DNA of 8,563 bases. Origin: JADJNW01 sp964549655 (GTDB taxonomy: Bacteria; Bacteroidota; Bacteroidia; Chitinophagales; Saprospiraceae). Below are positions 6,185 to 8,563 of the stretch, in pieces. The stretch's first letter is position 1, and the number at the start of each line of letters is the position of its first letter. The stretch lies in NCBI GenBank assembly GCA_964549655.1, contig CAZJXN010000195.1:1-8563 (forward strand). Reading direction: 5' to 3'. The translations under genes were made by a program, and so were the position numbers. The notes under the pieces were generated by a model, which made no database searches, was not told the origin of the DNA, and saw only the letters and a program-made list of their open reading frames with translations.

Positions 6185-6988
6185 ATGAAATTCATAACCT
6201 ACAACGACCATAAAATTGCCTACAACCTCGAAGGCAAAGGCACGCCCGTCTTATTCATTCACGGCTTCTGCGAAGACAGCACGATTTGGCAGGATTTTAC
6301 ACCCGAAATCATCGCGCACAACTACAGCATCCTCACCATTGATTTATCCGGCTTTGGCGAAAGCGAAGTCGTACCAAATGCTTCCGTAGAAATAATGGCA
6401 GAACTTGTAAATGAAGTGCTTACGCAAATAAATATTTCTAAAGTAATCTATATCGGTCACTCGCTTGGCGGCTACGTAGGGTTGGCTTTTGCAAAAAAAT
6501 ATGCGGATAAATTACTCGGACTTGGCTTATTTCACTCGCACCCATACCCCGATTCAGACGAGAAAAAAGAAGGTCGCCGCCGCAGTATCGAAACGGTTCA
6601 AACAGAAGGTAATGCCTTGTTCGTCAAGCAATTAATTCCTAGTTTGTTCACGCCTAAGTTTGTCAAAAGCAATTCTTTTTTGGTGGATAAATTAGTACTT
6701 CGGGCATCCGCGTATCCGAGTGAAGGTATTATAAATGCTTTGCAAGCCATGATAGACCGCCCCGACCAATCCGACGTTTTAAAAAATATACAGCAGCCCG
6801 TCCTATTCATCATCGGAAAAGAGGACCAAGCTATTCCCGCCGATGCCAGCATGAACCAAACCACGTTGCCGGATACCAGTTCGATTATCATTTTAGAAGA
6901 AGTAGCACACATGGGCATGCTGGAAGTCAAGAAAAAAACGCAAGCGGCGGTGGTGCAGTTTTTGGAGTGGTGTGAAAGGAAGGGATAA
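6185..6988 (+). CDS. Alpha/beta hydrolase
   Basis: This 267-residue protein is a cytoplasmic alpha/beta-hydrolase fold enzyme with no signal peptide. The full catalytic set is visible: HGF (26-28) for the oxyanion hole, the nucleophile elbow GHSLGG (91-96, Ser93), the acid Asp214 in GKEDQAIP (211-218) and His242 in AHMGMLE (241-247). The DLSGFGES stretch (53-60) is also typical of the family. The cap region lies roughly at residues 115-195. It probably cleaves an ester, lactone or similar bond; substrate cannot be told from the sequence. The ATG at 6185 gives the usual MKFITYNDHKIAYNLEG start with no clear Shine-Dalgarno sequence. It is transcribed away from the phosphatase gene and is followed 62 bp later by the TonB-domain gene, which has its own promoter. 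Confidence 0.93.
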   Translation: MKFITYNDHKIAYNLEGKGTPVLFIHGFCEDSTIWQDFTPEIIAHNYSILTIDLSGFGESEVVPNASVEIMAELVNEVLTQINISKVIYIGHSLGGYVGLAFAKKYADKLLGLGLFHSHPYPDSDEKKEGRRRSIETVQTEGNALFVKQLIPSLFTPKFVKSNSFLVDKLVLRASAYPSEGIINALQAMIDRPDQSDVLKNIQQPVLFIIGKEDQAIPADASMNQTTLPDTSSIIILEEVAHMGMLEVKKKTQAAVVQFLEWCERKG

Positions 6989-6994
6989 TTTATA

Positions 6995-7023
6995 TTGAAA
7001 ATAAGTTATATCTGTTATATTTG
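6995..7023 (+). promoter_or_regulatory. Bacteroidota-type promoter of the TonB-domain gene
   Basis: TTG at 6995-6997 and TATATTTG at 7016-7023 are 18 bp apart. This matches the Bacteroidota -33/-7 consensus (TTG and TAnnTTTG) at every defined base. Transcription would begin about 7 bp past the second box, leaving a leader of roughly 20 nt before the ATG at 7051. This argues against the in-frame TTG at 7021 as a start codon. Confidence 0.7.
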
Positions 7024-7050
7024 CCTCGTTGTTTACAAAATGTAAGAATA

Positions 7051-7485
7051 ATGAAAATTTTTCCAGTCTACTTATTTTTAATACTTGGCATTTTATTGGC
7101 TCATTGTACTTCAAAAACCTATCATTATGCTGGAGGAAATAATCCGATAGAGGAAATAAATAATTATCCCTCCGTATTTTGGGAAGGAAATTGGGTAAAA
7201 TTTTCCAAAGATAGCATGGAAATGGCAATTTATAAACCGAATCCCGGAAAATATAATCAAGAAGTGATACTAAATTCCCATTATCCAGCACAAGCAAGAG
7301 AAAATGGGATAGAGGGAAATGTTAGCGCCGAAGTGATTATAAATGAATTGGGTGCATTAGAAGCGACAAAAATTGTGAAAGGAATTGGTCATGGCTGTGA
7401 TGAGAATTTTTTAAATGCCATTCGGACGACAGCTCGAAGAGGTTTTGAGCCAGCAAGATATAAAAGGCATTCCTGTGAAATGTAA
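7051..7485 (+). CDS. Lipoprotein-like protein with TonB C-terminal domain, frameshifted near its end
   Basis: As read, the product is 144 residues. Residues 1-18 are a hydrophobic signal (FPVYLFLILGILLAH) ahead of Cys19, so it may be a lipoprotein, though His at -1 is unusual for a lipobox. Residues about 75-138 are a TonB C-terminal domain: YPAQARENGIEGNVSAEVII, GIGHGCDENFLNAIR and GFEPARYK are classic. It then ends abruptly in RHSCEM where a further beta strand is expected. Skipping one A in the AAAA run at 7462-7465 restores GIPVKCKFYVGIKYTLSR with a stop at 7522, which is the expected ending and makes 156 residues. So the gene carries a one-base insertion, a sequencing error or a true frameshift. 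TonB-domain proteins of this short kind in Bacteroidota may act at the cell envelope; partner unknown. Start ATG 7051 follows the promoter. Confidence 0.85.
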   Translation: MKIFPVYLFLILGILLAHCTSKTYHYAGGNNPIEEINNYPSVFWEGNWVKFSKDSMEMAIYKPNPGKYNQEVILNSHYPAQARENGIEGNVSAEVIINELGALEATKIVKGIGHGCDENFLNAIRTTARRGFEPARYKRHSCEM

Positions 7486-7522
7486 GTTTTACGTGGGTAT
7501 AAAATATACGCTGAGTCGATAA
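7466..7522 (+). pseudogene. Out-of-frame 3' tail of the TonB-domain gene
   Basis: In the frame one base ahead, 7466-7522 reads GIPVKCKFYVGIKYTLSR and a TAA stop. This matches the final strand of TonB C-terminal domains (K-G-x-P-V followed by alternating hydrophobic residues). It joins smoothly to GFEPARYK in the main frame at the AAAA run. Confidence 0.8.
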
Positions 7523-7650
7523 GATTTGTCATCACCACTTCCCTTTTCTAATGTCGCTCGGCATTGCGCCTTATTTTTTAAGTATGAAGTATAGCAAATA
7601 AACTGATTTTCAATTAATTCTGTTTTATATTCAACTAAAAAATAATTACT

Positions 7651-7893
7651 ATGAGAGCGGTAGAAGTAAAAGGTGTAATCGGTAATGATGGATTTTTAAA
7701 ATTAGAAGACCCTTTAGAATTCCGAAATCGGGAGGTCAAAGTTATTATTTTGATACCAGAAGATGATATTTTAAATGATAATTTGTGGCTGCAAGGCATC
7801 ATGGATAATCCTGTTTTTGATTTTTTACAAGAAGAGGAAGAAAATATTTACACTTTAGAAAACGGAAAGCCTTATCAGCCAAATGAAATATAA
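7651..7893 (+). CDS. Antitoxin of a MazF-like toxin-antitoxin pair
   Basis: This 80-residue protein has a beta-rich N-terminal part (RAVEVKGVIGNDGFLKLEDPLEFRNREVKVIILIP, residues 2-36), like the small DNA-binding barrels of AbrB/MazE-type or AF2212-type antitoxins. The acidic C-terminal tail, NPVFDFLQEEEENIYTLENGKPY (53-75), probably binds and blocks the toxin. From memory, this NPxFDFL...DGKP tail recurs in Bacteroidota and cyanobacterial small proteins next to MazF-like genes. Its stop codon overlaps the toxin start by 11 bases, which implies translational coupling. Such antitoxins usually repress their own promoter together with the toxin; I see no clear operator or perfect promoter in the 128 bp upstream. 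A good Shine-Dalgarno sequence is also absent. The gene is AT-rich compared with the core genes to the left. Confidence 0.75.
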   Translation: MRAVEVKGVIGNDGFLKLEDPLEFRNREVKVIILIPEDDILNDNLWLQGIMDNPVFDFLQEEEENIYTLENGKPYQPNEI

Positions 7894-8221
7894 AATCATT
7901 TTAGTGCCTTTTCCTTTTGATGATTTAAGTGCTACAAAAGTAAGACCAGCGGTTTGCCTTACTAATCAAATAAGCGTTTATAATCATGTTATAATTGCAT
8001 TTATTACTAGCCAAATCCAAAACGCCACAGAACAAACAGATATTATAATAAAAAACACAGATGCTGATTTTAATAAAACTGGATTAAATATAAATTCTGC
8101 CATCCGATTACATCGCTTAATAACAATTCCTACTACTCTTATTCGTCGTGAGTTAGGCGTACTTTCTACATTTTATCATGCCGAAGTAGAAAGCAAAATG
8201 AGAAAGCTTTTTGAAATTTAA
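7883..8221 (+). CDS. MazF/PemK-family toxin endoribonuclease
   Basis: The 112-residue protein has the MazF/PemK signature: VPFPFDDLSATKVRPAVCL (residues 8-26, with K19 and the conserved R21-P22), ITSQ (41-44) and TGLNINSAIRLHRLITI (66-82). These are the usual active-site and substrate-groove elements. Toxins of this family cut single-stranded mRNA at short sequences and stop growth when the antitoxin is lost. The target sequence cannot be read from the protein. The ATG at 7883 lies 11 bases inside the antitoxin gene, and length is normal for the family. It is in the AT-rich stretch: line 7981-8040 has 19 G+C of 60, against 30 of 60 in the hydrolase line 6241-6300. The stop is 2 bp from the end of the converging MazG-family gene. 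Confidence 0.88.
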   Translation: MKYKIILVPFPFDDLSATKVRPAVCLTNQISVYNHVIIAFITSQIQNATEQTDIIIKNTDADFNKTGLNINSAIRLHRLITIPTTLIRRELGVLSTFYHAEVESKMRKLFEI

Positions 8222-8223
8222 AG

Positions 8224-8562
8224 CTACTTCAACTTCTCATTTCCCTTGTGCCGCTCGGCATCCCGAATCGTCTTTTTCTCCAAATTTTTTGCCAAAGCAT
8301 CCGTCAAATCCACGCCGGTTTGATTCGCCAGACAGATTAAAACAAACAACACATCCGCTATTTCATCCGCAAGGTTTTCCTTAGCATTGGCAGCATCTTC
8401 GGAGCGTTTGAAGGATTGTTCGCCATACAATCGTGCCATTAGCCGAGCCATTTCTCCTACTTCTTCCATCAAAATCGCCGTGTTCGTCAGTTCATTATAA
8501 TATCGAATGCCAATCGTAGTAATCCATTGATCAACAGCCGTTTGTGCTTCTTGTATCGTCAT
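8224..8562 (-). CDS. MazG-family nucleotide pyrophosphohydrolase
   Basis: This 112-residue all-helical protein is a single-domain MazG-type enzyme, which hydrolyses nucleoside triphosphates to monophosphate and pyrophosphate, probably to clear damaged nucleotides. The metal-binding motifs are present: EEVGE (33-37; E34 and E37) and DEIAD (66-70; E67 and D70), followed by the hydrophobic helix VLFVLICLANQTGVDL (71-86). It ends with KNLEKKTIRDAERHK, typical of the small Bacteroidota proteins. The ATG is at 8562, one base from the window end, and the N-terminus (MTIQEAQTAVDQW) looks complete for this short form. A start further left outside the window cannot be excluded. It converges on the toxin with a 2-bp gap, so read-through transcripts could be antisense to each other. 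Confidence 0.9.
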   Translation of the reverse strand: MTIQEAQTAVDQWITTIGIRYYNELTNTAILMEEVGEMARLMARLYGEQSFKRSEDAANAKENLADEIADVLFVLICLANQTGVDLTDALAKNLEKKTIRDAERHKGNEKLK

Positions 8563-8563
8563 A

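Noticed and set aside
7021..7050. TTG start giving a 10-residue longer TonB-domain protein
   Set aside because: The extension would overlap the promoter -7 box, and the signal peptide begins cleanly at ATG 7051.
6893..7297. 134-residue open frame on the minus strand
   Set aside because: It lies antisense to the hydrolase end and TonB-domain gene, spans a promoter on the other strand, and has no recognisable domain.
7552..7567. Small inverted repeat AATG...CATT past the TonB-domain gene
   Set aside because: The stem is short with a wobble pair and no T-run follows; not supportable as a terminator.
7883..8562. Classical mazEF-mazG operon
   Set aside because: The MazG-family gene is on the opposite strand and converges on the toxin, so it cannot be in the same operon.

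Overview
The window looks like a chromosomal segment from a member of the Bacteroidota. Three things support this. The NAD kinase, Omp85 and CBS proteins resemble the forms found in that phylum. There is a textbook Bacteroidota promoter (TTG, 18 bp spacer, TATATTTG) upstream of the small TonB-domain gene. Most genes lack a Shine-Dalgarno sequence. I cannot place the organism below phylum level from the sequence alone. Base composition is moderate across most of the window and clearly AT-richer from about 6990 to 8221.

Minus-strand block, 80-5996: reading in the direction of transcription, the genes are a GAF plus SpoIIE-type PP2C phosphatase (5996-4743), a TM2-TPR-SHOCT membrane protein (4438-3617), a CBS-pair/ACT-like protein (3340-2681), an Omp85-family outer-membrane barrel with one visible POTRA domain (2518-1121) and NAD kinase nadK (967-80). 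The gaps are 153-304 bp, so these are probably several transcription units, not one tight operon. Closeness of a CBS regulator-like gene to nadK is a familiar Bacteroidota arrangement; here the Omp85 gene sits between them.

Plus-strand block, 6185-8221: an alpha/beta hydrolase, a short lipoprotein-like gene with a TonB C-terminal domain whose last strand is cut off by an apparent one-base frameshift, and a two-gene toxin-antitoxin module with an 11-base overlap (beta-rich antitoxin, MazF/PemK-like toxin). A MazG-family nucleotide pyrophosphohydrolase (8562-8224, minus) converges on the toxin with a gap of only 2 bp.

The most unusual content is between the genes. Short-period tandem repeats occur in most of the larger gaps. 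Seven-base arrays lie 2, 0 and 0 bp beyond the stop codons of nadK, the CBS gene and the TM2 gene. The nadK one flips orientation in exact seven-base register to make an imperfect 42-bp palindrome. The gap at 4439-4742 stacks 7-, 9- and 8-base repeat arrays. The divergent gap at 5997-6184 has three small hairpins of one design, and a 33-bp near-perfect palindrome lies at 3419-3451. I see no CRISPR array, tRNA, rRNA, transposase or phage gene, and no clearly new multi-gene system. The best leads are the stop-codon-adjacent heptamer arrays and the frameshifted TonB-domain gene.
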